DNA of 64,000 bases from UBA2199 sp964628035 (GTDB taxonomy: Bacteria; Acidobacteriota; Aminicenantia; UBA2199). The stretch spans positions 1-64,000 of the forward strand of contig CAZVPI010000005.1 of the NCBI GenBank assembly GCA_964628035.1, read 5' to 3'. The position numbers and the translations under genes were made by a program. The notes beneath the pieces were generated by a model. It worked only from the letters and a program-made list of their open reading frames with translations, had not been told where the DNA came from and searched no databases. Below are positions 48,853 to 57,143 of this stretch, piece after piece (position 1 is the first letter of the stretch; each line of letters opens with the position of its first letter).

Positions 48853-48958
48853 GTCTCGTGCTCGTTCCAGTGCCTTGCTAACGTCTGACGTCTAACGTCT
48901 AACGTCTCGTGCTCGTTCCAGTGCCTTGCTAACGTCTGACGTCTAACGTCTAACGTCT
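48853..48958. repeat. Hairpin repeat array, right part
   Basis: Two 51-bp direct repeats (from 48857 and 48908) carrying CTTGCTAACGTCTGACG and CTAACGT words, the reverse complement of the words left of the gap. The complete locus is thus one large inverted structure. Confidence 0.8.
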
Positions 48959-48968
48959 TTCTTTATGC

Positions 48969-48974
48969 TACAAT
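48969..48974 (+). promoter_or_regulatory. -10 element of the ABC transporter operon
   Basis: TACAAT, with expected start 48981, the A of the ATG. The -35 region falls in the repeat array and matches poorly. Confidence 0.5.
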
Positions 48975-48980
48975 GCTGTC

Positions 48981-49718
48981 ATGCTGCACATCACCGACCT
49001 GCGGAAATCGTTCGGCAAGCGCCAGGCCCTGAAGGGGGTCTCCTTTTCCCTGGCGGCAGGCGAGACCTACGGCCTGTTGGGGCCCAACGGCGCGGGCAAG
49101 ACCACGACCCTGAAGGCCCTGGCGGGCCTGCTGGCCCCGGACGGCGGGCGCATCCTGGTCGAGGGCACGCCCTACCAGCGCGAGGACAGCCGCCTGAAGC
49201 GGCTGATCGCCTACGTTCCCGACCAGCCTTTCCTCTATTACAAGCTGAGCGGCGAGGAGCACCTGCACTTCTTCATGGACCTGTACAGGATCCCCTATGC
49301 CCGGCGCCGGGAGCAGTGCGATTTCTTCTTCAAGTACTTCGAGTTCGAGGAATACCGCAATGAGTTGGTGGAAAATTACTCGGCGGGCACGAGGCAGAAG
49401 CTCCTCATCTCGCAGGCGCTGGCCGTCGGCCCGCGCCTGCTGCTGCTCGACGAGCCGCTCGTCTCCATCGACCCGCTGGTGGGCAAAAAGTTCAAGCTCT
49501 ACCTGAGGGATGTGGCCGCCCGGGGCACCGCCATCCTGTTCGCCACCCACATCCTCTCCCTGGCCCAGGAGGTCTGCCGGCGCATCGGCATCCTGGTCGA
49601 CGGCCGGATCATCGTCCAGGGCGCCCTGGCCGAGCTGATGGCGCTGGCCGGCCAGGAGAGCCTCGAGGAATTCTATTTCCAGACGGTGCTGCGCCATGAG
49701 AATCCTGCTGAAGCTTAA
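48981..49718 (+). CDS. ABC transporter ATP-binding protein
   Basis: 245 aa. Walker A GPNGAGKTTT near residue 36, a Q-loop region, an LSGGQ-equivalent reading NYSAGTRQKL, Walker B LLLLDEPLVSID and an H-loop THIL. The altered signature is usual for ABC-2 type exporters of this group. It powers the membrane protein encoded next, whose start lies inside this gene (23-base overlap). No accessory gene indicates the substrate. Confidence 0.92.
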   Translation: MLHITDLRKSFGKRQALKGVSFSLAAGETYGLLGPNGAGKTTTLKALAGLLAPDGGRILVEGTPYQREDSRLKRLIAYVPDQPFLYYKLSGEEHLHFFMDLYRIPYARRREQCDFFFKYFEFEEYRNELVENYSAGTRQKLLISQALAVGPRLLLLDEPLVSIDPLVGKKFKLYLRDVAARGTAILFATHILSLAQEVCRRIGILVDGRIIVQGALAELMALAGQESLEEFYFQTVLRHENPAEA

Positions 49719-51339
49719 GCTGCGGCAGCTGCGCAACGCCCTGGTCCGCGGCGAGCGCAAGAAGGTCCTGCTGTTCCTGCTGCTGGGGATCTTCTTCCTT
49801 TTCGTCCTCGCCTTCTTCTTCAACCGCATCTTCGCCTACCTGGCCAACGTCGAGGAGTTCCCCCGCGTCTTCCGCCTGTTCCTGGCCGAGAAGCTGCTGA
49901 TGATGATCTTCATGACCCTGTTTTCCATGCTGCTGCTCTCGGCGCTCCTCTCCGCCCTCGACGTGTTCTTCATTTCGCGCGACCTGCATTTCCTGTTCAC
50001 CACCCCGCTGCCGCTGCGCAGCGCCTTCTCCTGGAAGATGCTGGAGACCGCCGTGTTCAGCTCCTCCATGGTCGTCTTTTTCTCGCTGCCGGTGCTCGTT
50101 TTCTATTGCCGCTGGTTCGCGGCCTCGGCCACTCAGGTGCTGCAGGTGCTGCTCTCCTTCCTGCTGTTCATCGCCGCCGGCGTCCTGGCCGGAATCGTCC
50201 TGGCCATGGTCATCCCGGCCTTCTTTTCGGTGCGCCGGCTGCAGCCGGTGCTTTCGGTCTTCTCCCTGCTGCTCATCTCCTCCATCGTCATCTTCCTGCG
50301 CCTGCTGCGCCCCGAGCGCTTCCTCGACCCCGGCGAGATCGACAACGTGCTGCGCTACATGGGCTCGCTCGACCTGAAGGCCCTGGACTATTTCCCCTTC
50401 TCCTGGCTGGCCAAGTCGCTCGGGTACGCCGCCGGCGGGCAGAGCGCTGCCTACGGGCGCGCCGTCGCCCTGTCGGCGGCGCTGGTCGCCCTGCTGCTGC
50501 TGGCGGTCGCCCTGCTGCGTCGCTTCCTCTACCTGCGGCTGTTCGACAAGCTGAACCGCGGCGGCCGCGGCACCTACAAGTCGCGCTGGCGCCCCTGGAG
50601 CCTGAACGACGACACGCGCCCGCTGCTGCGCAAGGAGGTCAAGACCTTCCTGCGCACGCCGGCGCAGTGGTCGCAGCTGCTCATCGTCGGGGCGCTGGTG
50701 GCCGTCTTCGTCATCAACATGAAGATGATCCCCCTGCCGCATCCGTCGGTCAAGCTGTTCGTCGCCTACCTGAACCTGGTCATGACGGTGTTCATCGCGG
50801 CCGGGCTGAACTCGCGCTTCACTTTCACCTCCATCCCGGGCGAGGGCCCCGGGCAGGCCCACCTCTTCAGCGCCCCCTTCCCCCGGGCGGCCTTCCACCG
50901 CTTCAAGCTCCGCTTTCACCTGCTGCCGCAGCTGGGGGTCGGCTTCGCCTTGTACGCCCTGGGCGACCTGACCCTGCGCTTCGACGCCTTCACCCGCGTC
51001 ATCGCCCTGGTCTTCCTGGCCCCGGCCATCGTCTTCCTGACCGTCCTGGCCCTGACCCTGGGGATCGAGACCAACGAGACCAACCCCCTGTCGCCCGAGC
51101 ACGTGATCGTTTCCAAGCAGGGCATCTCCTACATGCTCTGGAGCATGATCTACGTGGTCGGCGGCATGGCGCTGCTGGTGCGCCCGGTGGGCGCTTATTA
51201 CTGGCACCGCTTCACCCGCAGCGCCGTTCCCTGGGGGGAGATCGTCGCCTGGTTCGCAGGCGCCCTGCTGCTCAACGCGCTGCTGACCGTGCATTTCCTC
51301 CGCCGCGGCAGGAGGGCGTGGCTGGCCAGGGAGCTTTAA
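49696..51339 (+). CDS. ABC-2-type membrane permease
   Basis: 547 aa with roughly ten to twelve hydrophobic segments, including FLLLGIFFLFVLAFFF, VFFSLPVLVFY and a C-terminal group. A central hydrophilic part (KLNRGGRGTYKSRWRPWSLNDDTRPLLRKEVKTFLRTP) resembles the cytoplasmic loop of large two-component exporters in which one permease forms a dimer. It is the partner of the ATP-binding protein. Substrate unknown. A heptamer-phased repeat begins just after the stop. Confidence 0.82.
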   Translation: MRILLKLKLRQLRNALVRGERKKVLLFLLLGIFFLFVLAFFFNRIFAYLANVEEFPRVFRLFLAEKLLMMIFMTLFSMLLLSALLSALDVFFISRDLHFLFTTPLPLRSAFSWKMLETAVFSSSMVVFFSLPVLVFYCRWFAASATQVLQVLLSFLLFIAAGVLAGIVLAMVIPAFFSVRRLQPVLSVFSLLLISSIVIFLRLLRPERFLDPGEIDNVLRYMGSLDLKALDYFPFSWLAKSLGYAAGGQSAAYGRAVALSAALVALLLLAVALLRRFLYLRLFDKLNRGGRGTYKSRWRPWSLNDDTRPLLRKEVKTFLRTPAQWSQLLIVGALVAVFVINMKMIPLPHPSVKLFVAYLNLVMTVFIAAGLNSRFTFTSIPGEGPGQAHLFSAPFPRAAFHRFKLRFHLLPQLGVGFALYALGDLTLRFDAFTRVIALVFLAPAIVFLTVLALTLGIETNETNPLSPEHVIVSKQGISYMLWSMIYVVGGMALLVRPVGAYYWHRFTRSAVPWGEIVAWFAGALLLNALLTVHFLRRGRRAWLAREL

Positions 51340-51349
51340 AGAACGGGAC

Positions 51350-51720
51350 TCGGCGTAAGGCGCAAGGCATAAGGCGTAAGGAAGAAAGAATCACAAAATT
51401 CGGCGCAAGGTGTACGGTACACGGTGCACGGCATGGGCCATGGAACGACTTATGAAATGAATGGTGGGGCGAGGAACTCGGCGCAAGGCGGACGGCGTAT
51501 GGAAAACAAAAAATGAACTAGGCGTAGGGCGTACGGCAGAAACCATAGATCGAGTTAGGGAAGACACTCTCGGCGTAAAGCGTGCGGCCATAACATAGGG
51601 GCGGGAAGTTCCTGCACAAAGGGATCATCGCCAGATAATCTGTCTTGGAGGAAGTAGGAAAAAGGAGAATATGCTGAAGCGATTTTGCCGTATGCCGTAC
51701 GCCGTAAGCCGTGCGCCGAG
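51350..51720. repeat. Heptamer-phased inverted-arm repeat (locus 4), no gene
   Basis: The left arm (51352-51381) is GGCGTAA, GGCGCAA, GGCATAA, GGCGTAA. The right arm (about 51687-51720), read in reverse complement, is GGCGCAC, GGCTTAC, GGCGTAC, GGCATAC. Scattered GGCGYAAGG and GTACGGT words lie between. No credible coding sequence in 51340-51726. Confidence 0.8.
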
Positions 51721-51726
51721 CGGCTC

Positions 51727-52125
51727 CTACTTGTACGTCGACACCACTTTCGTGGTCAGCCCGCCGCGCGGGGTGAACTCGGCCTCGACGGTCATCTGCG
51801 CTGGATGGACCTTCTTGACCAGGTGCTTGAGGATCAGCGGCGTCAGGGACTCGTAGAAGATGCCGGCGTTGCGGTACTGCAGGAAGTAGTATTTGAGGGA
51901 CTTGAGCTCGACGATGAGCTTGTCGGGGGTATAATGGATGCGGATGGTGCCGTGGTCGGGGAGCCCGGTCTTGGGGCACAGCGAGGTGAATTCCGGGTAG
52001 ACGATCTCCACCCTGGTGTCCCTGCCCCTGTTCTCGTACGGCTCGGTTTCCAGGACGTCATAATCGATGAAGAAGGCGTCCTGGCGGATCGATTTCAGGT
52101 ATCGGGCGACGTCGTCCATTTTCAT
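51727..52125 (-). CDS. queF: NADPH-dependent 7-cyano-7-deazaguanine reductase
   Basis: 132 aa, the length of the short unimodular QueF type. The thioimide-forming Cys50 lies in SLCPKTGLPD with Asp57. The family motif ELKSLKYYFLQYRN follows. It reduces preQ0 to preQ1 in queuosine tRNA modification. No other queuosine gene is nearby. The ATG at 52125 is supported by TTGACT/CATAAT with transcription predicted to begin on it. Confidence 0.95.
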   Translation of the reverse strand: MKMDDVARYLKSIRQDAFFIDYDVLETEPYENRGRDTRVEIVYPEFTSLCPKTGLPDHGTIRIHYTPDKLIVELKSLKYYFLQYRNAGIFYESLTPLILKHLVKKVHPAQMTVEAEFTPRGGLTTKVVSTYK

Positions 52126-52131
52126 GGGGCC

Positions 52132-52160
52132 ATTATGGGAAATAGCCGGGCGCAAGTCAA
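52132..52160 (-). promoter_or_regulatory. Leaderless promoter of queF
   Basis: Minus strand TTGACT (52160-52155), 17-bp spacer, CATAAT (52137-52132); expected start 52125, the A of ATG. Confidence 0.65.
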
Positions 52161-52180
52161 GTCAAAAAAATAATCGAGTT

Positions 52181-52460
52181 GCAAGGGGCAAGGAGGTGGA
52201 GAGGTGAAGCAAGGACGAGTCCTTGCTGTGCTATTTGCGGATCACCAGGGCTGGGATCAAGGCGAGAAGCGCGAGGCTCCAGGCAGGAGAGGAAAGACCT
52301 CAGAAGGAAAAGGCAGAAGGAAATAGTGGAGATAAAGCTTGGGCACGAAGCCGAGAGGAGGAGCGATGGAGAGATAGAAAGAAGCAACAGGCAGAGAATT
52401 CGGGACTTTTTCTGGCTTGACCTCCCTGCCACTGTATCCCTCTCCCTCTTGGCTTGAGCG
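52181..52460. repeat. Purine-rich heptamer-phased repeat (locus 5), no gene
   Basis: The left arm starts GCAAGGG, GCAAGGA, GGTGGAG, AGGTGAA, GCAAGGA (52181-52215), then a long purine-rich plus strand. A pyrimidine-rich stretch at about 52420-52460 reads in reverse complement as similar words. No credible gene in 52161-52670. A further pair of words near 52597-52620 resembles those at 53505. Confidence 0.6.
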
Positions 52461-52672
52461 GGTTTCTTGCTGAAAGCGGAAGAGGAAAGCAAGAACAGGC
52501 ATTCAGGAGGGAGAGGGGAGGTACGACGCCAACCCTTGCTTCCTCTTCCATGAAGTAATACGCGCGGGCAGGCGGAAGAGTTGCGAAGAACGTGGACCGT
52601 AGTCAGAAGTCAGTGGAAAGACGCCGGAAAAGAATAGGGCGGAAGGGATTGAAGGGGCGCTTTTTTCTTGCG

Positions 52673-52702
52673 CAAAAAAAAGGCGGCCGGAGCCGCCTTT
52701 TT
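52673..52702 (-). terminator. Intrinsic terminator of the DUF4412-like gene
   Basis: Stem GGCGGC/GCCGCC extended by A-T pairs (52677-52687 with 52692-52702), loop of four bases, followed on the minus strand by eight T. A textbook Rho-independent terminator; it may act in both directions. Confidence 0.9.
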
Positions 52703-52718
52703 CCTGAAACGCGCTGCT

Positions 52719-53441
52719 CTACCGGCCCTGTATGTCCTTCATGGAGAGGGTCTTTTCCTTCTTGAAGCCGGCGGGGACGGCATACAGCCCGGCCGGGGGG
52801 GTCTTCTTCGCGATCTCGGCCACTTCGCTGGTGACCTTCATCTTGCTGCCCATCATGTCCATCGACATCTCGCTGGCCATCTGGAAACCCTGGATCTTGT
52901 TGAACTCGGCGAGGGAGGCGTCGTCCATGAACTGCATCTTGGCGACGTTGGCGTACATCTTGGCGAAGGCCTTCCAGTCGAAGGGGACTTCGCTGCTGGC
53001 CCAGATGACCATCTTCATCTTCATCATCATCATGTTCATGTCGACGTCGTAGCCGATGCAGTTCCACTGGCCGATCTTGCGCTTCTGGCCGTTGGGCGTG
53101 ATCTTGACCGAGATCTTCATCATCGAGGCCATCGAGGCCGCCTCGGGGGGCAGGAGCTTGGCCATGTCCAGGGGCAGGGAGGTCTCCACGTAGTTCTTCT
53201 CCTTGAGGTTGAGGATGTACATGGCGTTCTTGCCCAGGTCCAGGATCGTGACCCGCTCGCCCTGCTTGACGAACAGCTGCTTTTCGTTCAGCCACTGCTC
53301 GGTGGTCTCGTCCTTGGCCGGCTGTTTCTGGCCCATCATCTCGAAGGCGTCGGTGTGGACGTTGGTCTTGATGTAGATGTCGGCGGGAAGCATCAACGCC
53401 GCCAGGAAAAGCACGACGGCGAAAAGAATGGCTTTTTTCAT
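52719..53441 (-). CDS. Secreted DUF4412-like protein
   Basis: 240 aa. Signal peptide (about 1-20). The mature part has a strand-rich layout, with QLFVKQGERVTILDLGKNAMYIL and NYVETSLP, and a Met-rich segment (MNMMMMKMKM) in the middle. This resembles DUF4412/LolA-LppX-like envelope proteins that hold hydrophobic ligands, but the match is by pattern only. It has its own promoter, an operator-like palindrome and a terminator, so it is a single-gene unit. AAGGAGG precedes the ATG. Confidence 0.6.
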   Translation of the reverse strand: MKKAILFAVVLFLAALMLPADIYIKTNVHTDAFEMMGQKQPAKDETTEQWLNEKQLFVKQGERVTILDLGKNAMYILNLKEKNYVETSLPLDMAKLLPPEAASMASMMKISVKITPNGQKRKIGQWNCIGYDVDMNMMMMKMKMVIWASSEVPFDWKAFAKMYANVAKMQFMDDASLAEFNKIQGFQMASEMSMDMMGSKMKVTSEVAEIAKKTPPAGLYAVPAGFKKEKTLSMKDIQGR

Positions 53442-53464
53442 GGGATTCCTCCTTGGAAAGATGA

Positions 53465-53493
53465 ATCATAGTCTTTTGCGGCCGCAAAGTCAA
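53465..53493 (-). promoter_or_regulatory. Promoter with palindromic spacer (DUF4412-like gene)
   Basis: Minus strand TTGACT (53493-53488), 17-bp spacer, TATGAT (53470-53465). The spacer is filled by the perfect 14-bp palindrome TTTGCGGCCGCAAA (53475-53488), a candidate operator. Confidence 0.65.
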
Positions 53494-53503
53494 GAAGAGA
53501 GCT

Positions 53504-53616
53504 GTCAGTAGTCAGGCACCGGCAGAAGCGGGCACGGCTACGGGCTCCTGAGCGGGCAAGGGAACGGACTCTGCAGCGGGACGGTGCGTTTCTATGGACC
53601 ACGGGCTACGAACTAC
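53504..53616. repeat. Heptamer-phased words at the end of the TPR gene (locus 6)
   Basis: CTGTCAG, TAGTCAG near 53505, and GGACCAC, GGGCTAC, GAACTAC at 53596-53616, with a REP-like GGGACGGTGC at 53578-53587 between them. The last words run into the stop codon of the TPR gene. Confidence 0.55.
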
Positions 53617-54911
53617 TCTTCGATGGCGTTGAAGATCCTCTTGAGGGCCTGCACGGCCTCGGCGGGCGATACCAGCCCCGTGGGATTGAAGTTGCCCTGG
53701 CCGTCGAGCTCCAGCACCTGCAGGCGCAGGAGCGACTGGATGATGCCGTACTCGCGGTGCAGCGGCGACAGGTCGGCGGCGAGCGGCGCCGGGTCGGCCG
53801 GCGCGAAGCGCAGGCGCCGCCCGCGGGCTTCCAGGTAGTCGATCAGCGCCTGCAGGGTGACGGCCAGGCGGGCGCGGTTGGGGGCGTCGAAGCGGTGGAA
53901 GGTGTGGTCGGGGCGGGCGCTCATGACGCCGGCGGTGACGGTCTTGATGATCTGCTCGCGGGCGAACGAGCCGTCGATGTCGGTGAGGATCTCCGGGGCG
54001 CGGTCCATCTCGAGGTAGGGATCGAAATAGAACCCGATCAGCGCCGCCAGCTCCTCGCGGTTGATCTCGCTCTTGAAGAAGATGCGCTTGAACTTCTCGG
54101 GCAGGGAGATCTCCTGGAAGCGGTCGCGCAGGCGCTGTTTCTCCCCCTCCAGGAAAGGGTCGCCCGGCTTCAGGGCCAGCAGGCGGTCCAGGGTGACCAG
54201 GGCCAGGTCGAACTTTTCCCGCTTCTCGTAGATCCCGGCCAGCCGCAGCAGGACCGTCTCGTTGTGCGGGTCCTTCTCCAGCACGGCCTCGTAGCGCGCC
54301 TGGCTGCGCTGCAGGTCTCCCTTGGCGAAGTAATGATCGGCGAGCTGCAGGTGGATGGCGGCCACGTCGGGTGAAAAGAACGACGCCTCCTCCAGGGCGC
54401 GGACGTATGTCCCCTCGTCGCGGCCCTTGGCCTGCTCGGCCTGCAACAGGCGGTCCTGGGTGGCGCCGGAGCGGATCGACTCGTATTTCAGCCTGACCCA
54501 GGCGTCTTCGGGAAGCCGCCGCAACAGGTCGCCGAAGGCGAGGAACGCCTCGCGCGTCCGCCCCTCGAGCTCGAGGAGCGTGGCCCGGCCCATGGCCGCC
54601 TCCCGGTTGTCCGGGTTGGTCTGCAGGGCGCGCTCGAACTGCTCGGCGGCGGCGCTGAATCGGCGCCGGGACAGGAAGACGTACCCGAAAGCCGACTGCT
54701 TGCGGTCGAGCGGGGCCATGCTGTTCTGGAAGGAGCGGTAGGCCCCGTCGGCGTCGCCCTGGCGCAGCAGCTCCCAGCCCTGGCGGTAAGCGGAATCGAG
54801 GAAATCGCCGCTCTCGACAACGGGAAGATGAATGTCCAGGGCGACCGGCTTGACGCCGCCGCAGGCGACGAACAGCAGGACCAGGGCCGCGGGCAGGATC
54901 GCTCTCGTCAC
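53613..54911 (-). CDS. TPR lipoprotein with SLH-like C-terminus
   Basis: 432 aa, GTG start. A lipoprotein-like signal ends at Cys17 (VLLFVAC). TPR repeats run from about 25 to 230 (GDADGAYRSFQNSMAPLDRKQSAFG-type helices). The C-terminal 150 residues contain two segments with S-layer-homology character: TDIDGSFAREQIIKTVTAGVM and a final DGQGNFNPTGLVSPAEAVQAL. SLH-type modules anchor proteins to cell-wall polymers. The start overlaps the hflX stop by four bases (GTGA) with GGAGGTGA before it. It is the last gene of the purF operon. Confidence 0.75.
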   Translation of the reverse strand: MTRAILPAALVLLFVACGGVKPVALDIHLPVVESGDFLDSAYRQGWELLRQGDADGAYRSFQNSMAPLDRKQSAFGYVFLSRRRFSAAAEQFERALQTNPDNREAAMGRATLLELEGRTREAFLAFGDLLRRLPEDAWVRLKYESIRSGATQDRLLQAEQAKGRDEGTYVRALEEASFFSPDVAAIHLQLADHYFAKGDLQRSQARYEAVLEKDPHNETVLLRLAGIYEKREKFDLALVTLDRLLALKPGDPFLEGEKQRLRDRFQEISLPEKFKRIFFKSEINREELAALIGFYFDPYLEMDRAPEILTDIDGSFAREQIIKTVTAGVMSARPDHTFHRFDAPNRARLAVTLQALIDYLEARGRRLRFAPADPAPLAADLSPLHREYGIIQSLLRLQVLELDGQGNFNPTGLVSPAEAVQALKRIFNAIEE

Positions 54912-56161
54912 GTCTCACCTCCGTGCGCGTGCCGGAATTGTAGCATCTTTTCCCGGGAACATAAAACCTCGACGAGCACCCCGCCGGCCGCGGGCGACTT
55001 GCGCAGGACGATGGCCCAGCGGCCCAGGGCGTCGAGCTGGCTTTCGTCCTCCAGCTCCACGCTGAATGGGGCGTAGCCGGAAAAATGGCGGCGGAAGATC
55101 TCCTCCTTCAACGCCTCCAGGCCGGCGCCGCGGGCGGCCGAGATGGCCAAGGAGCCCGGCTCGCGGGCCGCCAGGGGCGGCTCGTTGCCGGCGAGCAGGT
55201 CGATCTTGTTGAACAGCGGGACGACACGGCCGGCATCGACCCCCAGCTGGGCCAGCACCTTTTCCACCTCGGCCTTCTGCCCGGGCCAGTCGGCGTGGGC
55301 GCAGTCGATCACGTGCAGCACCAGGTCGGCCTGGCGCACCTCCTCCAGGGTGGCGGCGAACGAGGAAAAGAGCTCGGGCGGCATGTCGCGGATGAAGCCC
55401 ACCGTGTCCGACAGGATGAAATAGTAGCCCGGGTGGCGCTCGCGCAGGTCGACGCGGCGCAGCAGCGGGTCGAGCGTGGCGAACAGGGCCGGAGAGATGA
55501 AGGCCTCCTCTCCGGTCAGGGCCTTGAACAGGGTCGACTTGCCGGCCGAGGTGTAGCCGACCAGGGCGACCAGCGGCACGGGAAGCTCGCGGCGGCCCTG
55601 GCGCTGCAGGTCGCGGCTGCGCGTCACCCCCTTGAGCCGGCGGCGGATGCGCGCGATGCGCTCCTTGATCAGGCGCCGGTCGCTCTCCAGCTTGGTCTCG
55701 CCCGGGCCGCGGGTGCCGATGCCGCCGCCGAGCCGGGACAGGGTGATCCCCTTGCCGGTCAGGCGCGGCATCAGGTAGAGCAGCTGGGCCAGCTCCACCT
55801 GCAGCTTGCCCTCCTGGCTGCGGGCGCGGGTGGCGAAAATGTCCAGGATCAGGCGGCTGCGGTCGATCACCGGCAGCCCCAGGGAGTCCTCCAGGTTGCG
55901 CTGTTGCAGGGTGCTCAGGACGTTGTGGAATACGACCAGCCCGGCGTTGTGGGCGACGGCCAGCCGGCGCAGCGCCTCCACCTTGCCCTGGCCGACCAGG
56001 AAGCGCCGGTCGGGGACCGGGCGGCGCTGCCAGACCTGGCCGGCCACGACGGCGCCGGCGGCGCGGCAAAGGGCCTGGAGCTCGGCCAGCTGCGAGGCGA
56101 TGTCGGCGTCCCGGGCCTGGGCCGGGAACCAGCCGCAGGTTACGGCGCGCTCGACAGGCAT
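54908..56161 (-). CDS. hflX: Ribosome-associated GTPase HflX
   Basis: 417 aa. The N-terminal HflX domain carries VVFHNVLSTLQQRNLE (the usual FDNELSPAQ region is altered) and the signature LSRLGGGIGTRGPGETKLE. The G domain has the P-loop GYTSAGKST (202-210), DTVGF, and NKID. HflX splits stalled or stressed ribosomes. It overlaps miaA by 22 bases; the miaA-hflX order is also found in enterobacteria. Confidence 0.95.
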   Translation of the reverse strand: MPVERAVTCGWFPAQARDADIASQLAELQALCRAAGAVVAGQVWQRRPVPDRRFLVGQGKVEALRRLAVAHNAGLVVFHNVLSTLQQRNLEDSLGLPVIDRSRLILDIFATRARSQEGKLQVELAQLLYLMPRLTGKGITLSRLGGGIGTRGPGETKLESDRRLIKERIARIRRRLKGVTRSRDLQRQGRRELPVPLVALVGYTSAGKSTLFKALTGEEAFISPALFATLDPLLRRVDLRERHPGYYFILSDTVGFIRDMPPELFSSFAATLEEVRQADLVLHVIDCAHADWPGQKAEVEKVLAQLGVDAGRVVPLFNKIDLLAGNEPPLAAREPGSLAISAARGAGLEALKEEIFRRHFSGYAPFSVELEDESQLDALGRWAIVLRKSPAAGGVLVEVLCSREKMLQFRHAHGGET

Positions 56162-57057
56162 CGGCGCACGTGGGCGGCGACCGCGGCGGCATCCCCGGCC
56201 GGGAGCCAGTGGATGTCCGGTTCGCGGCGGAACCAGGTGAGCTGCCGCTTGGCGAACTGGCGCGAGCGGCGCTGGATCAGCGCGCGCGCCTCCTCCAGGC
56301 CGATCTCGCCGCGCAGGTGGGAGACGATCTCCTTGTAGCCCAGGGCGCGGAAGGGCGGGCAGCCGGGGGGCCGCGAGCCCAGCAGGGCACGCACCTCCTC
56401 CACGAGCCCGCGGGCCAGCATGCGTTCGACGCGGGCGTCGATGGCGCGGTAGAGTTCCGTCCTCTCCACATGCAGGCCGACGCGCACGAAGCGGCAGCCG
56501 GCGAACGGCGAGCGGCTGAGGCGGAACGCCTCGCTCGGCGCCAGGCCGCTGTTGCGGTGGATCTCCAGGGCGCGGAGCAGGCGCACGCGGTCGTTGCCGG
56601 CGATCCTGGCGGCGTAAACCGGGTCGATGCGCTCGAGGTCGGCGCGCAGCGCCTCCCAGCCGCGGCGGTCGGCCTCGCGGCGCAGCTCCTCCCGACCCTG
56701 AGGGTCCTTGGCCTCGGGGAAGATGCCGCGGATCATGAGGCTCAGGTACAGGCCGGTGCCGCCGCAGACCACCGGCACGCCGCCGCGCGACCAGATGGCG
56801 CGGGCGGCCTCGTGGGCGAGTTCGAGGAAGCGGCTGGCGTTGAACTGGGCGCAGTCGGGGACGATGTCGATCAGGTGGTGGGGCACGCCCTCGCGGTCGG
56901 CCGGCGCCAGCTTGTCGCTGCCGATGTCGAAGCCGCGGTACACCTGGACCGAGTCGGCGGATATCACCTCGCCGTTGACGGCGCGGGCCACCGCCAGCGC
57001 CACGCGGCTCTTGCCGCTGCCGGTGGGGCCGAGGATCTGGACGACCGGGCCGCTCAT
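56140..57057 (-). CDS. miaA: tRNA dimethylallyltransferase MiaA
   Basis: 305 aa, normal length. P-loop GPTGSGKS (10-17), ADSVQVYRGFDIGSDK, a DxT-equivalent DIVPDCAQFNASRF, and PVVCGGTGLYLS are all typical. The C-terminal region has QRRSRQFAKRQLTWFRRE. It transfers dimethylallyl to A37 of tRNAs reading UNN codons. Its ATG overlaps the stop of a 29-codon reading frame by four bases. Confidence 0.95.
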   Translation of the reverse strand: MSGPVVQILGPTGSGKSRVALAVARAVNGEVISADSVQVYRGFDIGSDKLAPADREGVPHHLIDIVPDCAQFNASRFLELAHEAARAIWSRGGVPVVCGGTGLYLSLMIRGIFPEAKDPQGREELRREADRRGWEALRADLERIDPVYAARIAGNDRVRLLRALEIHRNSGLAPSEAFRLSRSPFAGCRFVRVGLHVERTELYRAIDARVERMLARGLVEEVRALLGSRPPGCPPFRALGYKEIVSHLRGEIGLEEARALIQRRSRQFAKRQLTWFRREPDIHWLPAGDAAAVAAHVRRCLSSAP

Positions 57058-57143
57058 GAGAGCAGGAACAGCAGGGCGGCCAGCAGCGCCAGGAAGGCCA
57101 GCTGCAGGCGCAGGCGCTTCAGTTTCCTGGTTGGCGCATCCAT
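57054..57143 (-). CDS. Candidate 29-residue membrane micropeptide
   Basis: 29 aa: a basic start (MDAPTRKLKRLRLQ) and one hydrophobic helix of about 15 residues (LAFLALLAALLFLLS). The ATG lies inside the last codons of the DUF4388 gene in another frame, and its TGA overlaps the miaA ATG (ATGA), filling the only gap in a chain of overlapping genes. It could be a real small membrane protein or simply a leader that couples ribosomes to miaA. No ribosome-binding site is obvious. Confidence 0.5.
   Translation of the reverse strand: MDAPTRKLKRLRLQLAFLALLAALLFLLS

Noticed and set aside
48713..48895. Open frame running through the N gap
   Set aside because: Created by undetermined bases and repeat sequence.
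48428..48958. CRISPR array
   Set aside because: Units are hairpins of 87/88 bp repeated with a 175-bp period, with no short constant repeat and variable spacers and no cas genes nearby.
52161..52670. Several short open frames in the purine-rich region
   Set aside because: Composition is low-complexity repeat; no start signals or domain patterns.
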